This document shows, in pieces, positions 16,884 to 24,567 of a stretch of DNA of 64,000 nt. Made by a program: the position numbers and the translations under genes. Under the pieces are notes generated by a model, which saw only the letters and a list, made by a program, of their open reading frames with translations, did not search any database and was not told the origin of the DNA. Each line of letters begins with the position of its first letter. Position 1 is the first letter of the stretch. This stretch comes from Okeanomitos corallinicola TIOX110 (GTDB lineage: Bacteria > Cyanobacteriota > Cyanobacteriia > Cyanobacteriales > Nostocaceae), in the NCBI RefSeq assembly GCF_038050375.1, contig NZ_CP150886.1, positions 4,319,318 through 4,383,317 on the forward strand, in the 5' to 3' direction.

Positions 16884-17477
16884 ATGGAAACCCTCACCTT
16901 AAACATACCTCCCGCAGTAGGTTTAACAGATGAACAGTTTTATCAACTTTGCATCGCTAACGAACCTTGGCAATTAGAACTTTCTCAAACAGGAGAATTA
17001 ATAATTATGTCCCCCACAGGAGGAGAAAGTGGGATTAGAAACTCAGATATTAACATAGAACTGGGTGTATGGAATCGGCAAACGAAACTAGGTAAAGTAT
17101 TTGACTCCTCCACCGAATTTAAATTACCCAATGGTGCTTATCGCTGTCCTGATGCAGCTTGGGTGAAATTATCACGTTGGGAGGCTTTAAGTCCAAAAGA
17201 TAAAAAACGTTTTCCTCCCCTTTGTCCTGACTTTGTAATTGAATTGCGTTCTGAAACCGACAACTTAGAAAAATTAAAAATTAAAATGCAAGAATATCAA
17301 AATAATGGCGCACTTTTAGGATGGTTAATTGACCCCCAAACACCCTTAGTAGAAATTTACCGTCCCGGAAAAAATGTAGAAATTATCAACTTTGATTTTC
17401 ACAACCCACCAAAACTTTCTGGAGAAGAAATCTTACCAGGTTTTATACTAGACTTACAAATAATTTTAAATCCATAG
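16884..17477 (+). CDS. Uma2-family (DUF820) endonuclease-like protein
   Basis: The 197-residue protein fits the Uma2 family, a PD-(D/E)xK nuclease-fold group greatly expanded in cyanobacteria and often linked to mobile DNA. Visible signatures are WQLELSQTGELIIMSPTGGESG, the PDAAWVKLSRWEAL stretch, the active-site-like PDFVIELRSETDNLEKLKIKM (Asp...Glu-x-Arg form) and GWLIDPQTPLVEIYRPG. The biological role of the family is unresolved. Only 18 bp separate its stop from the next gene. Confidence 0.9.
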   Translation: METLTLNIPPAVGLTDEQFYQLCIANEPWQLELSQTGELIIMSPTGGESGIRNSDINIELGVWNRQTKLGKVFDSSTEFKLPNGAYRCPDAAWVKLSRWEALSPKDKKRFPPLCPDFVIELRSETDNLEKLKIKMQEYQNNGALLGWLIDPQTPLVEIYRPGKNVEIINFDFHNPPKLSGEEILPGFILDLQIILNP

Positions 17478-17495
17478 ATTATAAATTCAAACCTC

Positions 17496-17942
17496 ATGAC
17501 TTCCCAAAAAACAATCCCCACCGGCTACCTCCGCAAAATTCATCATATCGCTTTAAACGTCGCCGATATGCAAACTTCTCGCCATTTTTATGGTCATATT
17601 TTAGGCTTACACGAACTCCAAGGAGAAGAAATACCAGAAACATTAAAAGAACTCGTTGCTAAGGGAAAAGTCGCTAATTTCATTACCCCAGATGGAACAA
17701 TATTAGACTTATTTGGAGAACCGGAATTATTACCACCAGACTCAGACCCCAGTAAATCATTTACAAGAGCATATCATTTAGCATTTGATATTGATCCACA
17801 ATTATTTGAACAAGCTGTAAATGTAATTAAAAATAATAACTTAGTCATTGCACATGGCCCCGTTACCCGTCCCACAGGTAGAGGAATTTACTTTTATGAT
17901 CCCGATGGGTTTATGGTAGAAATTAGATGTGATCCTAATTAA
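17496..17942 (+). CDS. VOC-family (glyoxalase-like) protein
   Basis: The 148-residue protein has the vicinal-oxygen-chelate fold in two beta-alpha-beta-beta-beta repeats: IHHIALNVADMQTSRHFYGHILGL (His18 region) at the start and YHLAFDIDPQLFEQ, then GRGIYFYDPDGFMVEIRC at the end, giving the usual His and Glu metal ligands. Members include glyoxalases, dioxygenases and resistance proteins, so the substrate is not predictable. It probably shares a transcript with the Uma2 gene 18 bp upstream. A repetitive hairpin follows. Confidence 0.88.
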   Translation: MTSQKTIPTGYLRKIHHIALNVADMQTSRHFYGHILGLHELQGEEIPETLKELVAKGKVANFITPDGTILDLFGEPELLPPDSDPSKSFTRAYHLAFDIDPQLFEQAVNVIKNNNLVIAHGPVTRPTGRGIYFYDPDGFMVEIRCDPN

Positions 17943-18060
17943 CATAGGAAGTTTAATCAAGTCAAATATCAAACTTTAAATAAATCAATTATTATCTTTT
18001 CTTCCTTTGCTCCTTTGCGCCTTTGCGTGAAACAAAATCTTAGTAAATCATTGATAAAGA

Positions 18061-18083
18061 TGCGTTAAACTGTCGCTAACGCA
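18061..18083. repeat. REP-like hairpin TGCGTTA...TAACGCA
   Basis: The 7-bp arms TGCGTTA (18061-18067) and TAACGCA (18077-18083) flank a 9-base loop in the spacer between convergent genes. The same core GCGTTA/TAACGC recurs near 27465-27500. About 60 bp upstream is a purine/pyrimidine-biased CCTTTGCGCCTTTGCG segment, another repeat type found several times in this window. Confidence 0.55.
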
Positions 18084-18120
18084 CCCTACAAAATTGATTG
18101 ATTTTTGCAGACTAAAAAAC

Positions 18121-18723
18121 CTACTGCCAAACGTAGATAAGGATAAACAAAATAATCCAGATAACATCAACAAAGTGCCAAAACAACGAAGTTGAATTAA
18201 CACCAAAGTGACCATTATCGTAATTACCGGGCAGAAAAGAACGAATGAAAATGATTAACTGTAATAAAATTCCGGTAAAAACGTGCAAACCGTGAAAACC
18301 AGTTAACAGGTAAAACATCCCGCCATAAGTACCGGAAGTAAAGCCAAATTCTAATTGACTCCATTCCACAGCTTGACCATATAAAAAGTAGCTACCCATT
18401 AACATTGTAGCTAACAAAAATATGCGAAATCCTACTAGATTTTTCTGTTCTAGGTTCTTTTCGGCAAAGTAAATTACAAAACTACTAGCAACCAGAATTA
18501 CTGTATTTATTGATGGTGCTAATACTTCTAATCCTTCCACACCAGCAGGTAGCCAATTTTCACTGGTGGTTTTGTAGACGATATAACCAGCGAAGAAACT
18601 TAAAAAGATGACGCTTTCTGATAAGAGAAAGACAATAAAACCAAACATTTTATTGCCTTCTTCGTCGTGTTCATGTTCATGGGAAACATGATGTAATTCT
18701 TCTGGTTTAATGGAACTATCCAT
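18121..18723 (-). CDS. ctaE: Heme-copper oxidase subunit III
   Basis: The 200-residue protein has five predicted membrane helices, the short form of subunit III common in bacterial oxidases. Motifs include FGFIVFLLSESVIFLSFFAGYIVYK, the conserved Glu-containing segment FLLSE, and near the end FHGLHVFTGILLQ and SLFWHFVDVIWIILF. It stabilises the subunit I core in the plasma or thylakoid membrane. It is the last gene of the five-gene operon and lies 127 bp after ctaD, the gap being filled by a 99-bp repeat element. A ribosome site (AGGAGAAA) precedes the ATG at 18723. Confidence 0.95.
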   Translation of the reverse strand: MDSSIKPEELHHVSHEHEHDEEGNKMFGFIVFLLSESVIFLSFFAGYIVYKTTSENWLPAGVEGLEVLAPSINTVILVASSFVIYFAEKNLEQKNLVGFRIFLLATMLMGSYFLYGQAVEWSQLEFGFTSGTYGGMFYLLTGFHGLHVFTGILLQLIIFIRSFLPGNYDNGHFGVNSTSLFWHFVDVIWIILFILIYVWQ

Positions 18724-18748
18724 TGGTGTTTTTCTCCTTTTGATTGGG

Positions 18749-18847
18749 CAATACTGTTCAGTTAAGGATGGTTTTTTAAACGAACCGCAGAGGCGCAGAG
18801 GACGCTGAGGTAAGAAAAAAATGTATTTTCTTAACTGAACTGTATTG
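18749..18847. mobile_element. REP/MITE-like element with 18-bp inverted ends
   Basis: CAATACTGTTCAGTTAAG (18749-18766) and CTTAACTGAACTGTATTG (18830-18847) are inverted copies with one mismatch in 18. They enclose AT-rich DNA and the dispersed CCGCAGAGGCGCAGAGG core. The whole 99-bp unit sits between ctaD and ctaE. It has no coding capacity and looks like a non-autonomous mobile repeat. Confidence 0.7.
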
Positions 18848-18850
18848 TTT

Positions 18851-20521
18851 TTATTCGGCTGTTTTTATGGCTTGGTTTTCGAGGTTGGCTGTTAATGGTT
18901 CAGATTGTCCGTAACCGTAGGGTCCGTTAATAATGATGGGAATTTCTTCAAAGTTTTCTACAGGAGGTGGTGAAGAAATTAACCATTCTAAACCAATTGC
19001 CCGCCAAGGATTTGCAGGGGCTTTTTCACCTTGCATCCAGGAAATTAAGATGTTGAAAATGAAGGGTAAGGTGGACATTCCTAATAAGAATGAACCTAAG
19101 CTTGCTAGTACATTCCAGAAGGTATATTCTGGTGCATAGGAAGCGACTCGGCGTAACATCCCTTGCAAACCTAATGGGTGCATGGGTAAAAAGTTTAAGT
19201 TTGTACCGATGAATGCTAACCAAAAGTGTACTTTTCCCCAACCTTCGTTAAACATTCTCCCTGTCATTTTGGGAAACCAATGATAGATAGCTGCATACAT
19301 TCCCATTGTTACTGTTCCGTAGAGAACATAATGGAAATGTCCGACGACAAAATAGGTGTTATTAACATGAACATCTACTGGGACAGAGGAAAGCATTATT
19401 CCTGTAATTCCAGCAAAAACAAACATGATTAAAGCACCTAATGCAAATAACATTGGTGTAGTTAATCGGATTTTTCCACCCCAAATTGTGGCTACCCAAG
19501 CGAAGACTTTAATGCCTGTGGGAACTGATACAAACATGGTTGTTACCATGAATAGTAAGCGCATCCAACCAGGTGTTCCACTCACATACATATGGTGTAC
19601 CCAAACAATGGCACTCACCATAGCAATTAACATGGAAGAAACTGCAACTACTTTATAACCAAAAAATGGTTTACGGGCATAAACTGGGAAGATTTCCGAG
19701 AAAATTCCGAAGATGGGCAGGATAATTACGTAAACTGCCGGGTGGGAATAAAACCAGAAATAATGCTGGAACATGACGGGGTTTCCGCCTTGGGTGGGGT
19801 CAAAAAATGCTGTTCCCACTGTGATGTCCAACAGCAACATGACCGCACCAGCGGTTAAGGCAGGAAGTCCAAATAATTGGATAATTTGAGCGCTGAATAC
19901 TGCCCAGACAAATAGGGGCATTCTGAAAAAGCCCATGCCGGGCGCTCGCATTTTGACGATGGTGGTAACAAAGTTAACTGCACCCATGATGGAGGAAACA
20001 CCGGAAATAGCTACTGCTAATAACCAGAGAACTTGCCCGTTAATTAAGTTACCTGTGGGGTTTTGGGTACTGACGGGAGGGTAAGCCCACCAACCTGCTT
20101 GTGCGGGGCCACCGGGGACGAAAAAGCTGGACATGAGGAGAATTCCCACCACTGGCACCATCCAAAAGGCGGCGGCGTTGAGGCGAGGAAATGCCATGTC
20201 TCGCGCCCCTATCATGATGGGTACGAGGTAGTTGGCTAAACCAACGAGGGAGGGAAATGTCCACAGGAACAACATGACTGTTCCGTGCATGGTGAACATT
20301 CCGTTATAAAATGTGCGGTCTACTAAGTCAGATTCGGGGGTGATGAGTTCTCCCCGTAGTATCATGGCGAAAATGCCACCAACGAGGAAGAACATAAAGG
20401 AAGTAACGAGGTATTGAATACCGATTACTTTGTGGTCTGTACTGAAGGTAAAATATGTTTTCCAGTTGGTTGGCGGTTCGTGATGTGATTCACTGCCAAT
20501 GTTTAGAGAAATGTTTGTCAT
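18851..20521 (-). CDS. ctaD: Heme-copper oxidase subunit I
   Basis: The catalytic subunit (556 residues, twelve helices) reduces O2 to water. Ligands can be read: low-spin heme His in MHGTVMLFLW, CuB His and the cross-linked Tyr in FYSHPAVYVIILP, the His pair in VWVHHMYVSG, and heme ligands in VVGHFHYVLYG. The YSHPxV form, with Ala where A1 enzymes have Glu, marks an A2-type oxidase. It pairs with the CuA-less subunit II encoded upstream. A 7-bp repeat array ends three bases before the ATG, so there is no normal ribosome site. The operon resembles cox3/ARTO of filamentous cyanobacteria. Confidence 0.97.
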   Translation of the reverse strand: MTNISLNIGSESHHEPPTNWKTYFTFSTDHKVIGIQYLVTSFMFFLVGGIFAMILRGELITPESDLVDRTFYNGMFTMHGTVMLFLWTFPSLVGLANYLVPIMIGARDMAFPRLNAAAFWMVPVVGILLMSSFFVPGGPAQAGWWAYPPVSTQNPTGNLINGQVLWLLAVAISGVSSIMGAVNFVTTIVKMRAPGMGFFRMPLFVWAVFSAQIIQLFGLPALTAGAVMLLLDITVGTAFFDPTQGGNPVMFQHYFWFYSHPAVYVIILPIFGIFSEIFPVYARKPFFGYKVVAVSSMLIAMVSAIVWVHHMYVSGTPGWMRLLFMVTTMFVSVPTGIKVFAWVATIWGGKIRLTTPMLFALGALIMFVFAGITGIMLSSVPVDVHVNNTYFVVGHFHYVLYGTVTMGMYAAIYHWFPKMTGRMFNEGWGKVHFWLAFIGTNLNFLPMHPLGLQGMLRRVASYAPEYTFWNVLASLGSFLLGMSTLPFIFNILISWMQGEKAPANPWRAIGLEWLISSPPPVENFEEIPIIINGPYGYGQSEPLTANLENQAIKTAE

Positions 20522-20524
20522 GGG

Positions 20525-20566
20525 ATTTTAGATTTTAGATTTTGGATTTTAGATTTTAGGTTTTAG
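20525..20566. repeat. STRR heptamer repeat (ATTTTAG)x6 abutting ctaD start
   Basis: Six 7-bp units, four ATTTTAG plus ATTTTGG and GTTTTAG variants, run up to three bases before the ctaD start codon. Read on the coding strand the units are CTAAAAT. They replace the place where a ribosome binding site would normally lie. Confidence 0.85.
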
Positions 20567-20575
20567 ATTTAAAAA

Positions 20576-20614
20576 ATCCTGTAAATCCTGAAATCCTGGA
20601 CATCCTGATTCAGA
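20576..20614. repeat. 39-bp dispersed repeat, copy A
   Basis: This segment, built from ATCCTG-like units, recurs at 32335-32373 in the same orientation with two adjacent mismatches. Both copies are non-coding. Copy A lies in the ctaC-ctaD spacer and is followed by a GCAAAG-rich stretch (20620-20660) of another repeat type. Confidence 0.75.
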
Positions 20615-20699
20615 GAAAATGGAAGTTTCGCGCAAAGAGGCAAAGAAGCAAAGGCGCAAAGGAAGAAAGGAAAGTTTATTGTCTATTCCCAGTCACCTG

Positions 20700-21650
20700 T
20701 TAACCGGAAAAGTTGACTATTGGTGGTGCTGCGGGTTTGACGGTTTCCCAACCAGTTTGGATTTTTTCGTTATGGTTTTGGGCGTATTCGGTAGCGGCTT
20801 GATTCTTGGCGGGACTAGGGGTTTGAGTTGCTGCGGTTTCTAACCAGGTGTGATATTCTTCTGGGGTTTCTACTACTACGTCGGCTTGCATGGTTGCAAA
20901 GTATGTGCCGCTGTATTGGGAGTCGGTGAGGCTATATTTACCGGGACGAATGGGGGTAAATTCAAAGTCTATGGTTTTACCAGGTACGATGTCTTGTTTG
21001 AGGCGAAATGCAGGGATGTAAAATCCGTGGAGTACATCTTCTGATTGTAGGGCTAAATGCACTCGGCGATCGCTTGGTAAGTGCAATTCTGTACTGCTAA
21101 TTCCTGTTTCGGGATATTGGAATACCCACGCCCATTGTTTGGCAATAACGTTAATTTTTTCTAGTTCTATGGGTTCGTTTTCTGTTTCTATTTCTATTTC
21201 TGTTGCTGCTGGTGTTTCTGTTGCTTCTGCAAAAGCAGCTTGAATATGAATGGGGTTATGTAAATGTAGTAAATGGGATGGCCCTTGAATTCCCATTTGT
21301 TCATACACTTCATAACTGTAACTAGCTATCCACAATACCAACATGATAGGAATAGCAGTCCAAATAACTTCTAAGGTGATGTTACCTTCAATGTGTGGTC
21401 CATCACTAAAGTCATAATTGTTGGCACGGTGGAAGAGAACAGAATACAAAATAACAGCGGTGACACCTAAGAAAATAAATGCCCCAATTGTTACTAAAAA
21501 GCTAAACAAATCATCAATCAAATGTGATTCAGCCGCAGCTTGGGGGGGAAGCCAGAAATAAGCCTGTTTACCAATGAAAATACTTGTAATGGTGATGACA
21601 AATCCCCCTATCATCAACAAGAAAAGATTAAAAATCAACCGAATGTTCAT
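20700..21650 (-). CDS. ctaC: Oxidase subunit II lacking CuA ligands (ARTO type)
   Basis: The 316-residue protein has two N-terminal membrane helices (about 1-30 and 48-75) and a periplasmic or lumenal cupredoxin domain. In CuA subunits a loop with two Cys, Glu, His and Met binds copper; here the equivalent stretch is DSQYSGTYFATM (243-254), so Cys, Cys and His are replaced by Asp, Ser and Phe and only Met remains. The first His in VLHGFYIP is kept. This loss typifies quinol oxidases and the cyanobacterial alternative oxidase (ARTO/cox3), so quinol is the likely donor. A roughly 30-residue Thr/Glu/Ala insert (about 135-165) is unusual. Confidence 0.92.
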   Translation of the reverse strand: MNIRLIFNLFLLMIGGFVITITSIFIGKQAYFWLPPQAAAESHLIDDLFSFLVTIGAFIFLGVTAVILYSVLFHRANNYDFSDGPHIEGNITLEVIWTAIPIMLVLWIASYSYEVYEQMGIQGPSHLLHLHNPIHIQAAFAEATETPAATEIEIETENEPIELEKINVIAKQWAWVFQYPETGISSTELHLPSDRRVHLALQSEDVLHGFYIPAFRLKQDIVPGKTIDFEFTPIRPGKYSLTDSQYSGTYFATMQADVVVETPEEYHTWLETAATQTPSPAKNQAATEYAQNHNEKIQTGWETVKPAAPPIVNFSG

Positions 21651-21652
21651 AG

Positions 21653-21694
21653 TTATTCATTAGTCATTGGTTATTAGTTATTGGTTATTAGTTA
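21653..21694. repeat. STRR heptamer repeat (TTAGTTA-type)x6
   Basis: Six 7-bp units of the form TT(A/G)(G/T)T(T/C)A follow each other in the spacer between the second DUF2231 gene and ctaC. The same family occurs between ktrA and ktrB at 54784-54825. Confidence 0.8.
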
Positions 21695-21733
21695 TGGGTG
21701 AAAAGCTCTTACCCATTACCTATTACCAATCAC

Positions 21734-22339
21734 CTACTTCAATACCTCATTGATATCTTGTCCCATTCTCAGCAAATTATCTGCTGTGTTATGTACACCA
21801 AATTCTGCTGCTAATTGCGCTCCTAATGTGCCGTGTAAATATAACAATGCCATGATAAAAACTCCGGCAAAGATATAACTCCAGCGCACTTGCATATCTG
21901 ATTCTTTACAAGAAATATAACGCTGCCATCCTCGCCAAAATGTCATTCCTATCATTAAAGCTAAGAGGAAAACACCGCCTACACCATGCCACATCATGGT
22001 TTCCATTGCTTGCAAACCCCAAGAACTTTTTAAGTTTGCTGGGGGAGTTGCTAACAACATTTCATAAAAACCAGCCGCAACTGTGAAGAATGTAACTACT
22101 GCCGCAGCTACCATGTTGTACCAACCAACTTCAAATAATTGGGCGCGTTCTACTGTTAAACCCAAAGATTTAAACAACCATTCTTCTATGGGAAAAAGTA
22201 CAGCAACTAAATCGAAAATAATCCCAATAATGAATAATCCTAATGTGAGGTGAACTAAGTTAGGATGAATGGGAATTGTATAAGGTAGTCCATTTGCTCC
22301 CATGTGGGAACTGACTTGATCAATTAATTCTGAATTCAT
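21734..22339 (-). CDS. DUF2231 membrane protein, second of a pair in the oxidase operon
   Basis: The 201-residue product starts at ATG 22339, which overlaps the previous stop as ATGA. A frame open to 22399 would add 20 residues translated from the preceding gene and is rejected. It has about four to five helices with conserved His residues at membrane edges (IPIHPNLVHLTLGLF, MMWHGVGGVFLLA, YLHGTLGAQL). DUF2231 proteins often have the pattern HPxxVH and are suspected redox or heme-related membrane subunits. Pairs of them precede coxB in cyanobacterial cox3-type operons. Confidence 0.88.
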   Translation of the reverse strand: MNSELIDQVSSHMGANGLPYTIPIHPNLVHLTLGLFIIGIIFDLVAVLFPIEEWLFKSLGLTVERAQLFEVGWYNMVAAAVVTFFTVAAGFYEMLLATPPANLKSSWGLQAMETMMWHGVGGVFLLALMIGMTFWRGWQRYISCKESDMQVRWSYIFAGVFIMALLYLHGTLGAQLAAEFGVHNTADNLLRMGQDINEVLK

Positions 22340-22836
22340 GGTAAAAGTCCATCCTTTACGGCTTCCACAACTGGTACTGTGTGTATTCCATAAACCCACA
22401 CTAATTCATCACCAAGATAAACTTGAAAACCAACAATTATGGTGACAATTAACCCAATTGCTAAATAATGAATTGGTAATCTTTGGGGGTCACGACTGCG
22501 GAGTACATACCGCCAAGCTGTTATGGCAGCGAGAATTCCTGACAATGACCAACCAATTAAGGTATGGTAATTTAAGACAGATTTAACGATGTTGTAAGGT
22601 TTGGCTAAACCTGCTTCAAATTGACCAAAAATAATGGCAATAAAAATGGAAACAGTAGCTACAAATAAATTCCAAAAACCTACTTCAAAGAAGCGAGTTT
22701 TACCAGTTAAAAAGCCAATTAAATCACAGACAAATGCAAACAATATCATCGCAATTACAAAGTGGACGATGATGGGATGCAATGGATCTGGATATGGTAA
22801 ATTATGATCATTCAACTTGGTTAAAGATTCTAGCAT
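22336..22836 (-). CDS. DUF2231 membrane protein, first gene of the oxidase operon
   Basis: The 166-residue protein has four predicted helices and the DUF2231 signature LHPIIVHFVIAMILFAFVCDL near the N terminus, with further His in NYHTLIGWSL and YGIHTVP. It opens the five-gene unit (two DUF2231, ctaC, ctaD, ctaE) and is translationally coupled to the second DUF2231 gene through a 4-base overlap. The start is firmly set by AGGAG eight bases upstream, which is itself doubled by a 15-bp direct repeat. Its role is unknown; position suggests a quinone- or heme-handling partner of the oxidase. Confidence 0.88.
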   Translation of the reverse strand: MLESLTKLNDHNLPYPDPLHPIIVHFVIAMILFAFVCDLIGFLTGKTRFFEVGFWNLFVATVSIFIAIIFGQFEAGLAKPYNIVKSVLNYHTLIGWSLSGILAAITAWRYVLRSRDPQRLPIHYLAIGLIVTIIVGFQVYLGDELVWVYGIHTVPVVEAVKDGLLP

Positions 22837-22865
22837 TTAGTTCTCCTAGATTTAGTTCTCCTAGA
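22836..22865 (-). promoter_or_regulatory. Duplicated ribosome binding site before the oxidase operon
   Basis: The 15-bp unit TTTAGTTCTCCTAGA occurs twice head to tail (22836-22850, 22851-22865). On the coding strand each copy carries TCTAGGAGAACTAAA, so two Shine-Dalgarno sequences stand 15 bases apart ahead of the first DUF2231 gene. Only the proximal one has normal spacing to the ATG. Confidence 0.75.
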
Positions 22866-23474
22866 TTTATTTACTACTCCTCAGACAAACTTGCATAATT
22901 ACTCAATATCTTCCTTGACATTACAAATATCAATCACGTCTAACCATATTTTGTAGAACATTTTTGTGATATTATTCTGTTAATATGGCATCAGATTAAT
23001 AGATGATTTGTCAGCGATTTATAGGAAATGATTTGAGTGCAATTCATATACTCATGAAAACAGCAGTACACAGCAATTTGTGATGTAGGTAAATTAAATT
23101 GCCGCTGGGGTGCTGTTGAGGCTTTTATTTACTAGACCGATGATTTGAGGCTAAGTAAATTTTTATTAATTGTCAAAAAAACTAAAAGTAGAACTTTTAG
23201 AATAGTAGATAGCAAGCGGGGAAATATAAGAATCTGACTACCCCGGCTTTCTGTAGATATTATGAAATAAAATGAAAAGATTTTGATGTCTAGTAGTGTA
23301 CATTTACGAATTATTACTTTGTTTTTTAAATAACAGAAAACCTAGATAATTTATGCTATATGCCCAAATTTATATGTTAGTAATTGGATGTAATTAAGAA
23401 TTATTGTAAATTAGATGCCGATAAAATATAGTAATTATCAATAAGTTATCAAAAATATTATTACCCATTACCCA
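22866..23474. other. Long upstream region of the oxidase operon, 609 bp
   Basis: Strongly AT-rich spacer between the start of the oxidase operon and the end of holB, both on the minus strand. No ORF over about 25 codons looks real. No exact GTA-N8-TAC NtcA site was found by eye. A weak inverted pair, AAGCGGGGAA near 23212 and CTACCCCGGCTT near 23237, could form a hairpin. The region most likely holds the operon promoter and, near 23470, the end of the holB transcript. Confidence 0.4.
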
Positions 23475-24419
23475 TTACCTAATTTGTAATATTGCCAAAA
23501 ATGTACATTCCCAAACTAGACGAGGTTGAGCATAAGATAATAAATTCTTGCGAGTTTTTTCTAATTGTTTAATTATACTAGGATTTTGTATTTGTTGCCA
23601 GTAATATTGTTGTAAATAATCAATTAACCATAATTGTGCTTCTGTATCTAATTCCTTATTAATTTTCTTAGCTAATTCCAAAGCATGACGAAAAGATGTA
23701 GGTTTTTTTCTCACATCTTGCAATAATTCACTATTAATATTTTGTAATTGTTGATAAGCTGAAATTGCACTTCCTGGACTTCCAGCAGCTAAACTTAAAA
23801 CTTCTGGATGTTGTAAAATTTCTGCATTACCTGTGTTAGTTAAAACCTGAGTTACAGCAGCAGTATCTAGACGATAAAAAGGTATTTTTTGACAGCGAGA
23901 AACCAAAGTAGGTAAAATCGCATCTGGGGAAGGAGCAATTAAAATTAAAGTTGCTTTACCTGGTTCTTCTAAAGTTTTCAATAAAGCATTTGCAGCAGAT
24001 TCCGCCATAGTTTCAGCCTGTTCTAAAACTACCATATTTCTAGGAGCTTCTAACGGTGGACGGGATAAAAATTGAGTAATTTCTCGAACTTGTTCCAACC
24101 GAATTACCGGCGGTGCTTTCCTTTTAACACCTTTCTCTGCTGCTTCCGCTGCGGTTAACCTTTGTCCTTGATATTGATAAGTTGGTTCAACCCACAATAA
24201 AGCGGGGTGGTTTCCTTGACGAATACGATTTTTTAAAATAGATAATTGTTCAGGTTTTACAGAAATAGAAAAAACCAACTCAATAAAACATTTAGCTGCT
24301 AAACTCCTACCCACACCATCAGCACCGACAAACAAATAAGCTGGTGCGATACGGTTTTGTTTAACAGACTGAGTTAATAAATCTATTGCTTGTTGTTGTC
24401 CTACTAATTCTTGAAACAT
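23475..24419 (-). CDS. holB: DNA polymerase III delta' subunit
   Basis: Clamp-loader subunit that helps load the beta sliding clamp. The 314-residue product starts MFQELVGQQQAIDLL. It has a degenerate P-loop (GADGVGRSLAAK, Arg in place of the usual Lys), as expected for delta', which does not hydrolyse ATP, and the sensor region SAANALLKTLEEPG with LILIAPSPDAILPTLVSRCQ, the SRC motif that inserts an arginine finger. An insert with KGVKRKAPPVIRLEQVREI is typical of cyanobacterial members. tmk lies upstream in the same direction, 150 bp away, a common holB neighbour. Confidence 0.92.
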   Translation of the reverse strand: MFQELVGQQQAIDLLTQSVKQNRIAPAYLFVGADGVGRSLAAKCFIELVFSISVKPEQLSILKNRIRQGNHPALLWVEPTYQYQGQRLTAAEAAEKGVKRKAPPVIRLEQVREITQFLSRPPLEAPRNMVVLEQAETMAESAANALLKTLEEPGKATLILIAPSPDAILPTLVSRCQKIPFYRLDTAAVTQVLTNTGNAEILQHPEVLSLAAGSPGSAISAYQQLQNINSELLQDVRKKPTSFRHALELAKKINKELDTEAQLWLIDYLQQYYWQQIQNPSIIKQLEKTRKNLLSYAQPRLVWECTFLAILQIR

Positions 24420-24439
24420 AATTTATAAGGAGTCAGGAG

Positions 24440-24459
24440 GGGTGAACGGCCGTTCACCC
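24440..24459. repeat. Perfect 20-bp palindrome
   Basis: GGGTGAACGG is followed directly by its reverse complement CCGTTCACCC with no spacer. It lies in the tmk-holB spacer, next to a dispersed CTCTGCGTC-type repeat at 24510-24540 and AGTCAGGAG. It may be a repetitive palindrome or a protein-binding site; no terminator-like T run follows on either strand. Confidence 0.7.
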
Positions 24460-24567
24460 GTACAGGAATCAGAATAATAAAAAGTTACAAAAATATCATC
24501 AAATCATATTCCTCTGCGTCCTCTGCGTCTCTGCGGTTCGATACAAAAAAATCCTTACTACTCATTT

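Noticed and set aside
19026-20264. Overlapping frames inside ctaD (18933-19139, 19026-19241, 19226-19432, 19425-19658, 20049-20264)
   Set aside because: They are shadows of a fully convincing oxidase subunit I gene and show no family signatures.
23200-23250. Possible terminator AAGCGGGGAA/TACCCCGGCTT upstream of the oxidase operon
   Set aside because: Arm pairing is imperfect and no T tract follows; no gene ends nearby in the right direction.
22866-23474. NtcA or HetR site for the oxidase operon
   Set aside because: No exact GTA-N8-TAC was found; GTAATTGGATGTAA near 23380 lacks the final C and is too far from the start to claim.
24420-24567. CRISPR-like repeats
   Set aside because: Only one palindrome and a dispersed REP core are present; there are no regularly spaced repeats anywhere in the window.
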